DNA of 64,000 nt. It comes from Actinoallomurus soli (GTDB taxonomy: Bacteria; Actinomycetota; Actinomycetes; Streptosporangiales; Streptosporangiaceae). Below are positions 43,598-52,131 of the stretch, piece by piece. Within the stretch, counting starts at the first letter, position 1; the number at the start of each line of letters is the position of its first letter. The DNA lies in contig NZ_JAMXMV010000011.1 in the NCBI RefSeq assembly GCF_024055715.1, positions 124,001 to 188,000 of the forward strand, written 5' to 3'. The notes below the pieces were generated by a model. It made no database searches and was not told the origin of the DNA. It saw only the letters and a list, made by a program, of their open reading frames with translations. The position numbers and the translations under genes were made by a program.

Positions 43598-43611
43598 TGC
43601 AATCGATTACA
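43598..43611. promoter_or_regulatory. LacI operator before the BtpA operon
   Basis: TGCAATCGATTACA is a near-perfect dyad centred on CG, the usual form of LacI/PurR family operators. It lies 11 bases before the BtpA start, between promoter and gene, a repressing position. Confidence 0.7.
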
Positions 43612-43622
43612 CGAGGAGCGAC

Positions 43623-44510
43623 ATGGTGCGGGCCGCCGGAAGCGAGCAGGTACTGGGCGTGTTCCCTCCCAAGCCGAACGCGATCGAGGAGCTGTTCGGC
43701 ACTCCGAAGGTCGTCATCGGCGTGATCCACCTCCCCCCTCTGCCGGGCAGCCCGCACTACGAGGGCGTTTCACTCGATGAGATCTCCGTGTTCGCGATCG
43801 AGGAGGCGCGGGCGTACCTGGAGGGCGGCTGTCACGGGCTCATCGTGGAGAACCACTGGGACATCCCGTTCCTCAAGCCGGGCGAGCACGGCTACGAAAC
43901 CGCGGCGGCGATGGCCGTGGTGACCGACCGGGTACGGCACGCGCTGCTGGAGAACGCCGGTGGCCGTCTGGGCGTCAGCGTCCTGTCCAACGCCGCCGAG
44001 TGCTCGATCGCCTCCGCCTGGAGCGGCGGCGCCGGTTTCGTCCGGGTCAACCAGTGGGCCAACGCCTACGTCGCCAACGAGGGCATCATCGAGGGCCAGT
44101 CGGCGCACGCCACCCGCTATCGCAGCCGGATCGGCGCGGGCCCCGTCAAGGTCTTCGCCGACGTGCACGTCAAGCACGGCTCGCACTCGATCGTCGCCGA
44201 CCGCACGCTGGCCGAGCAGACCGAGGACGCCGAGTTCTTCGGCGCCGACGTGCTGATCGCCACCGGGTCGCGGACCGGCGACGCGGCCGCACTGGACGAG
44301 GTCGAGGGCATCGCCGCGAACACCACGCTCCCGGTCGTGATCGGCTCCGGCATCACCGCTGCCAACGTCGGTGGGCTGCTGCCCGCCTGCGACGGCGTGA
44401 TCGTCGCGTCGTCGGTGAAGGAGAACGGCCGCTGGTGGGGTCGCGTCGACACGGCCAAGGTCCGTGAGCTGACCGCCGCGGCGGTCAAGGCAGGCGTGGT
44501 CCTTCCGTGA
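43623..44510 (+). CDS. BtpA/SgcQ family protein
   Basis: 295 residues with the BtpA-type TIM barrel: GVIHLPPLPGSPHYEGVSLD, HGLIVENHWDIPFLKPG, GFVRVNQWANAYVANEGI, KVFADVHVKHGSHS and phosphate-loop-like VVIGSGITAANVGGLL. The family occurs both in photosystem I biogenesis (BtpA) and in sugar operons (SgcQ); here the sugar setting fits an enzyme for a phosphorylated sugar. The ATG follows ACGAGGAGCGAC. It is the first gene of the operon and overlaps PfkB by GTGA. Confidence 0.85.
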   Translation: MVRAAGSEQVLGVFPPKPNAIEELFGTPKVVIGVIHLPPLPGSPHYEGVSLDEISVFAIEEARAYLEGGCHGLIVENHWDIPFLKPGEHGYETAAAMAVVTDRVRHALLENAGGRLGVSVLSNAAECSIASAWSGGAGFVRVNQWANAYVANEGIIEGQSAHATRYRSRIGAGPVKVFADVHVKHGSHSIVADRTLAEQTEDAEFFGADVLIATGSRTGDAAALDEVEGIAANTTLPVVIGSGITAANVGGLLPACDGVIVASSVKENGRWWGRVDTAKVRELTAAAVKAGVVLP

Positions 44511-45466
44511 TCGTCTTCTGTGGCTACGCCAACACCGACCTGACCGTCCGCGTCCCGGTTCTGCCGGGACCCGGCGCTCGCGTGCAGGCCACAGGTGTCC
44601 AGTACGGCGAGGGCGGGATGGCGGCCAACGCGTCGGTGGCGGCGGCCAGGGTGGGGGCCGACGCGCGGTTCGCGGGTGTGGTCGGCACCGACCGGCTGAG
44701 CACGGCGTTCCTCGAGGCGCTCGCGGCCGAAGGCGTGGGTACGGCCTGGACGTCCCGCACGGCCGCGCTCACCACGGCGGTCATCCTGCTCACCCCCGAC
44801 GGCGAGCGCTCGATCATCAGCCAGGACGACGCCGTGGACACCGACCACATCGCCGAGGTGGTCCGGGTCGCACGCGAGGCGGGCGCGGGTTGGCTCTACC
44901 TCGACGGCTACCGCTTCCCCGAGGCGGCCGCCGTGCTGGCCGGCCCGCCGGGGCCGCGCGTGGTGGTGGATCTCGACGGCTGCGACGGGCCGGAGGCGAT
45001 GCGCGCCGCCCTGTCGGCCGCCGACCACGCGATCGGCGGCCGCGCGCAGGTCACCGAGTTCCTCGGCGACGACGCCGCCCTGGTCAGGGCCGCCGTGGAG
45101 CACCAGGTATACCTGGTGGTCACCGACGGTCCCCGGGGCTGGACGCTCCTGACGCCCGCAGGCGAACGCCACGGCGGCGAGGCCATCAAGGTGACCACGA
45201 TCGACGCGACCGGTGCCGGGGACTGCTTCGCCGGCACCTACTGCGCCGAGCTGGACCGGGGGACGTCGCCGCTACAGGCAGCACTTTTCGCCGCCGTCGC
45301 GGCCGGCCTGTCGTGCACCCGCCCCGGTGCCCGCGACGGCCTCCCCCGCCGGGAGACCGTCAGCGCCTACCTCGACACCCATCCCGAATCGCGATCCGGC
45401 ACGAAGGGCGGCCCCATCGCCGCTCACCTACCGGGCCCGGCCCCCTCCGAAGGAGAGGAGACATGA
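44507..45466 (+). CDS. PfkB (ribokinase-type) carbohydrate kinase
   Basis: 319 residues. Signature 1 region GEGGMAANASVAAARVGADA and signature 2 TIDATGAGDCFAGTYCAEL with the catalytic Asp in GAGD. It phosphorylates a sugar or nucleoside with ATP in the cytoplasm. The GTG start overlaps the BtpA stop (GTGA) and the stop overlaps the next start (ATGA), showing tight coupling. In this operon it would activate the imported substrate. Confidence 0.92.
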   Translation: MIVFCGYANTDLTVRVPVLPGPGARVQATGVQYGEGGMAANASVAAARVGADARFAGVVGTDRLSTAFLEALAAEGVGTAWTSRTAALTTAVILLTPDGERSIISQDDAVDTDHIAEVVRVAREAGAGWLYLDGYRFPEAAAVLAGPPGPRVVVDLDGCDGPEAMRAALSAADHAIGGRAQVTEFLGDDAALVRAAVEHQVYLVVTDGPRGWTLLTPAGERHGGEAIKVTTIDATGAGDCFAGTYCAELDRGTSPLQAALFAAVAAGLSCTRPGARDGLPRRETVSAYLDTHPESRSGTKGGPIAAHLPGPAPSEGEET

Positions 45467-46476
45467 TGCGACGCACGGTGACGGCCGTGGTCTCGCTCGG
45501 CCTGCTGCTGACGACGGTCGGCTGTGACGCGGCGGCCAGGCGCGAGATCGCCGCGGAGAAGAGGGCCACCGAGCAGGGGCCGCCCCCACCCGCGAAGATC
45601 GCCCAGTCCTGCAAGGTGAGCGGTCATACACCGAAGATCGGGATCGTCCCGATCAATCTTCAGGCGCTGTTCTTCAACCAGATCGACACCGGCGCGCAGA
45701 CGGTGGCGCGCAAGGCCGGCGCACAGGTGCAGATCGTCAACGGCAACGACGACTCCACCACCCAGGCCAACGCGATCGACGACCTCGTGGCCAACCACTA
45801 CGACGCGATCATCGTCGACGCAGTCGACACCGAGGGCATCAAGCCCGCGATCCGGCGCGCCAAGGCGGCCGGAGTGCCGGTCGTCGCCGTAGACGCCACC
45901 GTCGACGACCCAGCGGTCGCCACCCAGGTCGGCACGGCCAACGCCGAGGGAGGGAGGCAACTCGGCCAGGCGCTGCTCAAGATCACTGGCGGCCGCGGCG
46001 ACATCGGTGTGGTCGGCGCCCTCAACAGCACGATCCAGAACGAGCGGCAGAAGGGCTTCACCGACGCGGTCACCGCCAAGGGCATGAAGATCAAGAACGT
46101 GGTCGACGGGCGCAACATCCAGGAGAACGCCCAGACCGCCGCCGAGAACCTGCTCACCGGCGCCCCGGACCTGAAATACGCCTACGCCACCGGCGAGCCG
46201 GCCCTCATCGGACTGGCGGCCGCGGTCGTCAGCCAGCAGCGCACCAAGGACCTCAAGGTCGTCGGGTGGGACCTGTCCTCCCAGGCGGTGGACGGGCTGC
46301 GGGCCGGTTGGATCCTCGGCGTCGTGCAGCAGAACACCTTCCAGTTCGGCTACGACGCGATGAACGCGGCGATCGATCTGGCCTGCCACCGGACCGTACC
46401 CAGGAACATGCCGGTCCCGACCCAGATCGTCACCCCCGCCAACGTCCGGAACTACCTCTACTACCTGGAGAAGTGA
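45463..46476 (+). CDS. Sugar ABC transporter substrate-binding lipoprotein
   Basis: 337 residues. A lipoprotein signal (RRTVTAVVSLGLLLTTVGCD) has the acylated Cys at residue 21, with a slightly atypical lipobox (TVGC). The mature protein is a type I periplasmic-binding fold of the ribose group: IGIVPINLQALFFNQIDTGA, DAIIVDAVDTEGIKPAIRRA, VVAVDATVDDP. The ATGATG start follows AAGGAGAGGAGAC. It delivers substrate to the ATPase/permease encoded next. Confidence 0.92.
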   Translation: MMRRTVTAVVSLGLLLTTVGCDAAARREIAAEKRATEQGPPPPAKIAQSCKVSGHTPKIGIVPINLQALFFNQIDTGAQTVARKAGAQVQIVNGNDDSTTQANAIDDLVANHYDAIIVDAVDTEGIKPAIRRAKAAGVPVVAVDATVDDPAVATQVGTANAEGGRQLGQALLKITGGRGDIGVVGALNSTIQNERQKGFTDAVTAKGMKIKNVVDGRNIQENAQTAAENLLTGAPDLKYAYATGEPALIGLAAAVVSQQRTKDLKVVGWDLSSQAVDGLRAGWILGVVQQNTFQFGYDAMNAAIDLACHRTVPRNMPVPTQIVTPANVRNYLYYLEK

Positions 46477-47234
46477 TGAGCGATACCTCGCTGGTCACCC
46501 TGAGAGGGATCACCAAGTCGTTCGGCCCGGTGCAGTCACTGCGAGGCGTCGACCTCACACTTGCCCCCGGAGAGGTGCTCGGCCTCGTCGGTGACAACGG
46601 CGCCGGGAAATCGACGTTGATGAAGGTGCTGGCCGGGGCCATCCAGCACGACTCCGGCCAGATCACCGTCGACGGCCGCGACGTCCGCTTCGCCAGCCCC
46701 GCCGACGCGCGGCGCGAACGGATCGGCATCGTCTACCAGGACCTCGCCCTCTGCGACACCCTCGACGTCGCGAGCAACCTGTTCCTGGGGCGCGAGCCGC
46801 GTAAGGGCCCGTTCATCGACCGCAGGGCGATGCACGCGAAGGCCGCCGAGACCCTGTCGGAACTGCACGTCCGCGTGAAGTCGACGTATCAGGAGATCGG
46901 CCGGCTGTCCGGCGGCCAGCGGCAGGCGGTGGCCATCGCGCGGGCCGTGTCGTTCCAGCCGCGCGTGCTGATCCTGGACGAGCCGACCGCGGCACTGGCG
47001 GTCGCCGAGGTCCGCCAGGTCCTCAAGATGATCCGCGACGTCGCGAGCCAGGGGGTCGGGGTCATCTTGATCACCCACCGCCTGCAGGACCTCTTCGAGG
47101 TCTGCGACCGGATCACCGTGATGCATGAGGGCCGCAGCGTCGAGGACGAGCCGATCTCCGCGCTGGACATCGAGCGGCTCGTCGCCATGATCACCCGTTC
47201 GGGCAACGGGTCCGACACCAAGGAGGTGGCCTGA
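46476..47234 (+). CDS. Sugar ABC transporter ATP-binding protein (single domain)
   Basis: 252 residues with Walker A GDNGAGKST, Q-loop VYQDLALCDT, signature LSGGQRQ, Walker B VLILDEPTAAL and H-loop ILITHR. Unlike RbsA it carries only one nucleotide-binding domain, as FrcA does, so it should work as a homodimer. The start ATG overlaps the preceding stop by one base (TGATG). Confidence 0.95.
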   Translation: MSDTSLVTLRGITKSFGPVQSLRGVDLTLAPGEVLGLVGDNGAGKSTLMKVLAGAIQHDSGQITVDGRDVRFASPADARRERIGIVYQDLALCDTLDVASNLFLGREPRKGPFIDRRAMHAKAAETLSELHVRVKSTYQEIGRLSGGQRQAVAIARAVSFQPRVLILDEPTAALAVAEVRQVLKMIRDVASQGVGVILITHRLQDLFEVCDRITVMHEGRSVEDEPISALDIERLVAMITRSGNGSDTKEVA

Positions 47235-47235
47235 C

Positions 47236-48252
47236 ATGAGTGTCGAGGCCGTGCCGGCCCCCACCGTGCTCGCCGAGACCCCCGGCTGGTGGGAACGTTC
47301 GAACAAAGCGACCCTGGCCATGGCCGGCGTCACCGTCGTGCTGTTCCTCTGTTTCGGGATCGCCGCACCCAACTTCCTGACCTTCGGCAACATCTCCAAC
47401 CTGGCCACGCAGGTGGCGATCACCCTGATCGTCGCGGTGGCCATGACCTTCGTGATCACCACCGGGCAGATCGACCTGTCGGTGGGCTCCACGGTCGCGT
47501 TCGTCGCCACCCTCACCGCCGAGATGCTCCGCGCCGGATGGGACTCCTCCCTGGTGATCATCGCGGCGCTGCTGGCCGGGCTCCTCTGGGGCGCCGTCAA
47601 CGGCTGGCTGTCGGCGTACCAGAAGATCCCCCCGTTCATCGTCACCCTCGCCACCATGTCGGTGATCCGCGGCCTGGCGCAGCTGTGGACGAAGGGGTTC
47701 TCCGTGCCGATCGACCGGCGGCTGTACGTCGCCAGGATCGGTGCGGCGAAGTTCCTCGGTTTCTCCGCGCTGGCCTGGATCGCGCTGGCCGCGGTCGTGC
47801 TCGGAGCGGTGATGCTGTCCACGATGCGGTTCGGCAACTACGTCAACGGCATCGGCTCCCAGGAGGAGTCGGTCCGCCGCGCCGGCGTGAACACCGACCG
47901 AATCAAGATGATCACGCTGATGCTGGCCGGTCTGGCGGCCGGAGTGGCGGGTCTGCTCACCGCTGCCCGGCTGGGCTCCGGCTCGGCCAACTCCGGGCAG
48001 GGCTTCGAGCTGACCGTGATCGCCGCGGTCGTCCTCGGCGGCACGAACCTGTTCGGCGGCCGGGGGACAATGGTCGGCACGATCATCGGAGCGGTCATCA
48101 CCGGTGTGATCGCGAACGGCCTGACCCTGCTCGGCGTGAGCCCGTTCCTGACCCCGATCGTGACCGGTCTGGTGCTGCTCGCCGCGATCTGGATCAACCT
48201 GCGGGGCCGTACCATCGCCGACCTGTTCGCCCACCTGACCCGCAGGCCATGA
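47236..48252 (+). CDS. Sugar ABC transporter permease (ribose type)
   Basis: 338 residues with about eight to ten membrane segments and the family motif FVITTGQIDLSVGS, plus the later GLLTAARLGSGSANSGQGFE and LGGTNLFGGRGTMVGTIIGA typical of RbsC-like permeases. AAGGAGG precedes the ATG. The stop overlaps the next start in ATGA. Confidence 0.95.
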   Translation: MSVEAVPAPTVLAETPGWWERSNKATLAMAGVTVVLFLCFGIAAPNFLTFGNISNLATQVAITLIVAVAMTFVITTGQIDLSVGSTVAFVATLTAEMLRAGWDSSLVIIAALLAGLLWGAVNGWLSAYQKIPPFIVTLATMSVIRGLAQLWTKGFSVPIDRRLYVARIGAAKFLGFSALAWIALAAVVLGAVMLSTMRFGNYVNGIGSQEESVRRAGVNTDRIKMITLMLAGLAAGVAGLLTAARLGSGSANSGQGFELTVIAAVVLGGTNLFGGRGTMVGTIIGAVITGVIANGLTLLGVSPFLTPIVTGLVLLAAIWINLRGRTIADLFAHLTRRP

Positions 48253-49292
48253 CCGGCACCACGGTGACGACGGTGACCGGGCCCGTACCCAGCGCGGAAC
48301 TCGGCCTCACCCTCACCCACGAGCACCTGCGCAACGACGTGCGCAAGGCGGTCACGGCACCGGACGACCCGCGGCTGGGCTTCCTGCGCGACGCCCGGAC
48401 CACCCCGGCTCTGGCCTGGCTGCTGCGTGAGCAGCCGTACGCCTGCCTCGACCACTGCGTACTCGACGACCTCGACGCGATGCTGGCCGACCTACGCGCG
48501 TTCGCCTCCGCCGGGGGAGGCACGATCGTCGACGTCACACCAGGCGGCCTCGGTCGCGACCCGCTGGCGCTGCGTTCGCTCGCCGAGCGCAGCGGCCTGC
48601 GGATCGTCATGGGCTCCGGCTGGTACCTGCAGGCGCACCACCCGGCGCACCTGTCATCGGCCGGGGAACGCCGCCTCGCCAGGGAACTGGTGGCCGAGTT
48701 CACCGGAGGGGCCGACGGCACCGGGATCCTCCCGGGCGTCATCGGGGAGATCGGTGTGTCACCGGACTTCACCGAGGACGAGCACACGGCGTTGCGCGCC
48801 GCCGCGCGCGCCCAGCGCGAGACCGGAGTCCCTCTCTACGTCCACCTGCCCGGCTGGCAGCGCCGGGCGCATGAGGTCCTCGACATCGTGCTGGGCGACT
48901 ACGGGGTACCGCCCGGCGCCGTGGTGCTCTGCCACATGGATCCCTCGCACGACGCCCCCGACTACCAGTACGCGGTCGCCGACCGTGGTGTCTGGCTTGA
49001 GTTCGACATGATCGGAATGCCGTTCCGGTATCCGGGAGAGGGACAGTCCCCGGCACCGCACGAGACCGCGCGCGCCATCGCGCGGCTCATCGGACGCGGG
49101 CACGGCGAACGCCTGCTGCTCAGCCACGACGTGTTCCTCAAGAGCATGCTCACCACGTACGGCGGCAACGGTTTCCGGTACGTCCCGACCCTCTTCATCC
49201 CCCGGCTGGTCGAACACGGCATCGCCCCCGAGGTCGCCGAAGACCTCCTGCGAGCCAACCCCGCCCGGCTGTTCGACCATGCGGCGTCCTGA
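48249..49292 (+). CDS. Phosphotriesterase-family metallo-hydrolase
   Basis: 347 residues of the amidohydrolase superfamily. Metal-site residues: HxH in LTLTHEHLRND, a Glu bridging-ligand position in GVIGEIGVS (as in PHP-type members rather than the carboxylated Lys), His in PLYVHLPGW, His in VLCHMDPSHD and Asp in LLLSHDVF. The family includes lactonases and sugar-phosphate lactonases besides phosphotriesterases. In this operon a lactone or amide hydrolysis step in sugar breakdown is more likely than organophosphate turnover. Confidence 0.9.
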   Translation: MTGTTVTTVTGPVPSAELGLTLTHEHLRNDVRKAVTAPDDPRLGFLRDARTTPALAWLLREQPYACLDHCVLDDLDAMLADLRAFASAGGGTIVDVTPGGLGRDPLALRSLAERSGLRIVMGSGWYLQAHHPAHLSSAGERRLARELVAEFTGGADGTGILPGVIGEIGVSPDFTEDEHTALRAAARAQRETGVPLYVHLPGWQRRAHEVLDIVLGDYGVPPGAVVLCHMDPSHDAPDYQYAVADRGVWLEFDMIGMPFRYPGEGQSPAPHETARAIARLIGRGHGERLLLSHDVFLKSMLTTYGGNGFRYVPTLFIPRLVEHGIAPEVAEDLLRANPARLFDHAAS

Positions 49293-49335
49293 CCGAGCAC
49301 CGGTCCCGAACCACAAGAAATAAGGAGTACACACA

Positions 49336-50082
49336 GTGAGTCGCGTGCTGATCGCGGGCGAGAGCTGGATCACCCATTCCATCCACGTCAAGGGGGTGGA
49401 CTCGTTCACCACGAGTTCCTACGCCGAGGGCGTCGGGCCGCTGCGCCGCGCGCTGGAGAGCCGCGGACATGAGGTCGTGCATCTGCCGGCCCACCTGGTG
49501 CCCGCGCAGTTCCCCGGTGACGCCGCCGCGCTCGCCGAGTACGACGTGGTCGTGCTCTCCGACATCGGTGCGAACTCTCTGCAACTCTCCCCGGAGGTGT
49601 TCGAGCGGGCACGGCCGGGCGCCGACCGGATCGACGCGCTACGCGGCTGGGTCGGCGACGGCGGTGGCCTGCTGATGATCGGCGGCTACCTCTCCTTCAC
49701 CGGTTTCGAGGCCAAGGCCGCCTACCGCAACACCGTGCTGCACGACGTACTGCCGGTCGAACTGCTCCCCGAGGACGACCGCGTCGAACTGCCCGCGGGT
49801 GCGCGTCCGCAGGTCACCGGCGCGGGCCACCCCGCGCTCGGCGGAGTCACCGGCGACTGGCCGTCGCTCCTGGGCTACAACCGCGTCCGGACCCGGCCCT
49901 GGGCGGAGATCCTGGCCACGCTCAACGGCGACCCCCTGGTCGCCGTCGGCGACCACCTCTCGGGGCGTGTGGCCGTGTTCACCTCCGACTGCTCGCCGCA
50001 TTGGGCGCCGACGTCCTTCTGCGAGGAGTGGGACGGCTACGCCGACCTGTTCGGTGGCCTCATCGAGTGGCTCGCCCAGTGA
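49336..50082 (+). CDS. GATase1-like protein (putative glutamine amidotransferase family)
   Basis: 248 residues with the pattern of the family known as putative glutamine amidotransferase: RVLIAGESWITHSIHVKGVD, VVVLSDIGANSLQLSPE, GGGLLMIGGYLSFTGFEAKA, and the late HWAPTSFCEEW. The classical nucleophile-elbow Cys is not in its usual place (SDIGANS), so glutamine hydrolysis is doubtful; ThuA-like sugar chemistry is possible. GTG 49336 has AAGGAGTA ten bases upstream. It follows the phosphotriesterase-like gene in the same operon. Confidence 0.82.
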   Translation: MSRVLIAGESWITHSIHVKGVDSFTTSSYAEGVGPLRRALESRGHEVVHLPAHLVPAQFPGDAAALAEYDVVVLSDIGANSLQLSPEVFERARPGADRIDALRGWVGDGGGLLMIGGYLSFTGFEAKAAYRNTVLHDVLPVELLPEDDRVELPAGARPQVTGAGHPALGGVTGDWPSLLGYNRVRTRPWAEILATLNGDPLVAVGDHLSGRVAVFTSDCSPHWAPTSFCEEWDGYADLFGGLIEWLAQ

Positions 50083-50137
50083 GTGAGCGAGACGAAGGCG
50101 CAGTGCCTCCGACCACCTCCCCGAGGAAGGAAGGCTC

Positions 50138-50839
50138 GTGACCGAGCAGAGCCGGCGGATCGACGAGCGGAACACCCGCGGTCACTCCCGCGACGGGATG
50201 ATGAGCCGATCCCGGCGGCTGCTCGGCTCGTGCGCCGAGACCATGGAACGGGCGCTCGGCATGCGGTTCGTCGAGGAGGTCGCCGCCGGAACCATCGGCG
50301 ACGCGGCCTACGCCGACTACCTGGCGATCGAGGAGTCCTTCGTCGAGACGGCCGCCCGCCTGCACGGCCTGGCCGTGTGGGACGCCCCGGACCGGACGGC
50401 GATCGAACGCAACGCGCGGGCGGTCCACGCACTGACGACCGAGCAGGCGGACTACTTCCGCGCGGCCCGCGCCGCCTGGCCCGTCCCGGCCCGCCCTGAC
50501 GCGGTCTGGCGGGCGGGCGTGCTGTCGGAGTTCGCGCTGGCCGCCGCGCGTGAGGGCGGGTACCCGGCCGTGATGACCGTCCTCTTCGCCGCGGAGAGCT
50601 TGTATTCGACCTGGTGCACCCGCGCGCACGAGCAGGGCGATGTCCCGTCCGGACCGATCGGCGAGTGGGTGTCCCTTCACGCCGACGCGGAGTTCCGCGC
50701 CGGCGTGGACGCGCTCGCCGCACAGGTCGACGCGTTGCCCGACGACGTCCCGGACGAGTGCCTGGCCCGCTGGTTCAACGGAATGCTCGAAGCCGAGATC
50801 GCCTTCCACGACGCCGTGTTCCTCCACGAATCGGGGTGA
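50138..50839 (+). CDS. TenA/thiaminase II family protein (E-type)
   Basis: 233 residues, all-helical TenA fold: IGDAAYADYLAIEESFVETA, ALTTEQADYFRAARAAW, FAAESLYSTWC and the C-terminal Glu-bearing helix NGMLEAEIAFHDAVF. TenA salvages thiamine pyrimidine; members lacking the active-site Cys of the C-type, as appears here, have altered or unknown substrates. GTG 50138 follows GAAGGAAGGCTC. It is the last gene of the LacI-controlled run, so it may act on an aminated sugar or pyrimidine-type product. Confidence 0.82.
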   Translation: MTEQSRRIDERNTRGHSRDGMMSRSRRLLGSCAETMERALGMRFVEEVAAGTIGDAAYADYLAIEESFVETAARLHGLAVWDAPDRTAIERNARAVHALTTEQADYFRAARAAWPVPARPDAVWRAGVLSEFALAAAREGGYPAVMTVLFAAESLYSTWCTRAHEQGDVPSGPIGEWVSLHADAEFRAGVDALAAQVDALPDDVPDECLARWFNGMLEAEIAFHDAVFLHESG

Positions 50840-50934
50840 GACGGCCCGCCGCCCGGCGGCGGCACGCTGCGACGGGAATGGGTCGTGCACGGACCTGTCG
50901 GCGGCCGGGAAGCCGGCGTTCTCGACCGGGGCGC

Positions 50935-51040
50935 CGGTGGTGGAGGAGGCGGGCATGCTGGATCTCGGATTCGGCGACGGCGGCGACGCGCTCTGGCTCG
51001 CCGGCCAGGGGTGGCAGGTCACCGCCACCACGTCCTGCTC
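50935..51040 (+). pseudogene. SAM methyltransferase fragment
   Basis: About 33 codons resemble motif I of class I methyltransferases: MLDLGFGDGGDALWLAGQGW followed by QVTAT. The upstream and downstream parts have lost similarity, and the surrounding frame has no domain. A decayed methyltransferase remnant is the simplest reading. Confidence 0.55.
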
Positions 51041-51097
51041 ATCCGCCGCACCGTTGGTGACCGGACGGTCGTCGCCGCCGGAGGCGCGGACGAGCAA

Positions 51098-52006
51098 TCA
51101 CCCTGGAGTCGCCAGCGCGGTCCGTGCCAGGTCGCGTAGCCAGACGTGGGCGCGGTCGGTGTCGTAGCGCTGATGCCACGACAGGTACACCGGGGCCGGC
51201 GGCAGTTCGAGGGGCAGTGGGAGCAGGGCCACGCCGAGGTCCGCGGCCGCTGAGCGCGCGGTGGATTCGGGGGCTGTGGCAAGGAGGTCGGACCCGCGCA
51301 CGAACTCGAACGCGGCCGCCTGGGTGGGCGCGGTCGCCACCACGCGCCGGGTGAGGCCGAGCCGCGTGAGAGCGTCGTCGAAGGCGTTGCCGAGCGTTCC
51401 GCGCCGCGAGATGGTGATGTGCTCGGCCGCGGCGTACTGCTCGGCGGTGACGGCCTCGACACGGGTGAGCGGGTGCCCCCGCCGCACGACGATGACGTGG
51501 GGGCTCTCGGCCACCCGCTCGGCACGGATGTCGGACTCGGTACGGGGGTTCGCGTTGGCCTCGAGGTCGACCTCGCCGCGACGCAGTTCGGGAGTGTCGA
51601 TGCTCGACTCCGCGATGAAGCGCAATCGCACGCCCGGCGCCTGCTCGCGTACCGCCGCGAGTAGGGCGGGGCCGCCGCGGGCGACGAGTGAATCGTGCCA
51701 GCGGAGTGTGAAGGTGCGCTCCAGCGTGGTCAGGTCGAGGTCGCGGCTCGGCGCCAGCACGCCCTGGACCTGCTGCAGCAGTTCGTGCACCTGTTCCCGG
51801 ACGGCGATCGCGTACGGCGTCGGGGTCATCGTGCGCCCGGTGCGCACCAGGATCTGATCCCCCGTCGTGCGCCGGATCCGGCCGAGGCTTCGGCTCATCG
51901 CGGGGGCGGTGACGTGCAGGCGCTCGGCCGCTCCCGCCACGCTGCCCTCCTCGAGAAGCGCGTCGAGCGCGGCGAGCAGGTTCAGATCCAATTGCACGCG
52001 AGTCAT
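51098..52006 (-). CDS. LysR family transcriptional regulator
   Basis: 302 residues. N-terminal winged helix (LNLLAALDALLEEGSVAGAA, ERLHVTAPAMSRSLGRIRR) and a LysR substrate domain of NodD/PnbR-like type. The start ATG 52006 gives the MTRVQLDLNLL opening typical of this branch. It diverges from the inositol-phosphatase-like/NADP-binding pair across 125 bases, and probably activates them in response to a small effector. Confidence 0.92.
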   Translation of the reverse strand: MTRVQLDLNLLAALDALLEEGSVAGAAERLHVTAPAMSRSLGRIRRTTGDQILVRTGRTMTPTPYAIAVREQVHELLQQVQGVLAPSRDLDLTTLERTFTLRWHDSLVARGGPALLAAVREQAPGVRLRFIAESSIDTPELRRGEVDLEANANPRTESDIRAERVAESPHVIVVRRGHPLTRVEAVTAEQYAAAEHITISRRGTLGNAFDDALTRLGLTRRVVATAPTQAAAFEFVRGSDLLATAPESTARSAAADLGVALLPLPLELPPAPVYLSWHQRYDTDRAHVWLRDLARTALATPG

Positions 52007-52131
52007 CCTAGCCGTGCTTTACATGCAGTTGTGGTTAACGATGGGCCGGGCATACCGTCGAGAACACGGGCGCAACGAGCACGGTTCCGCCCGAACCACC
52101 TCCTCTCCTCTGCTCTGACGGGAGTACCGCC

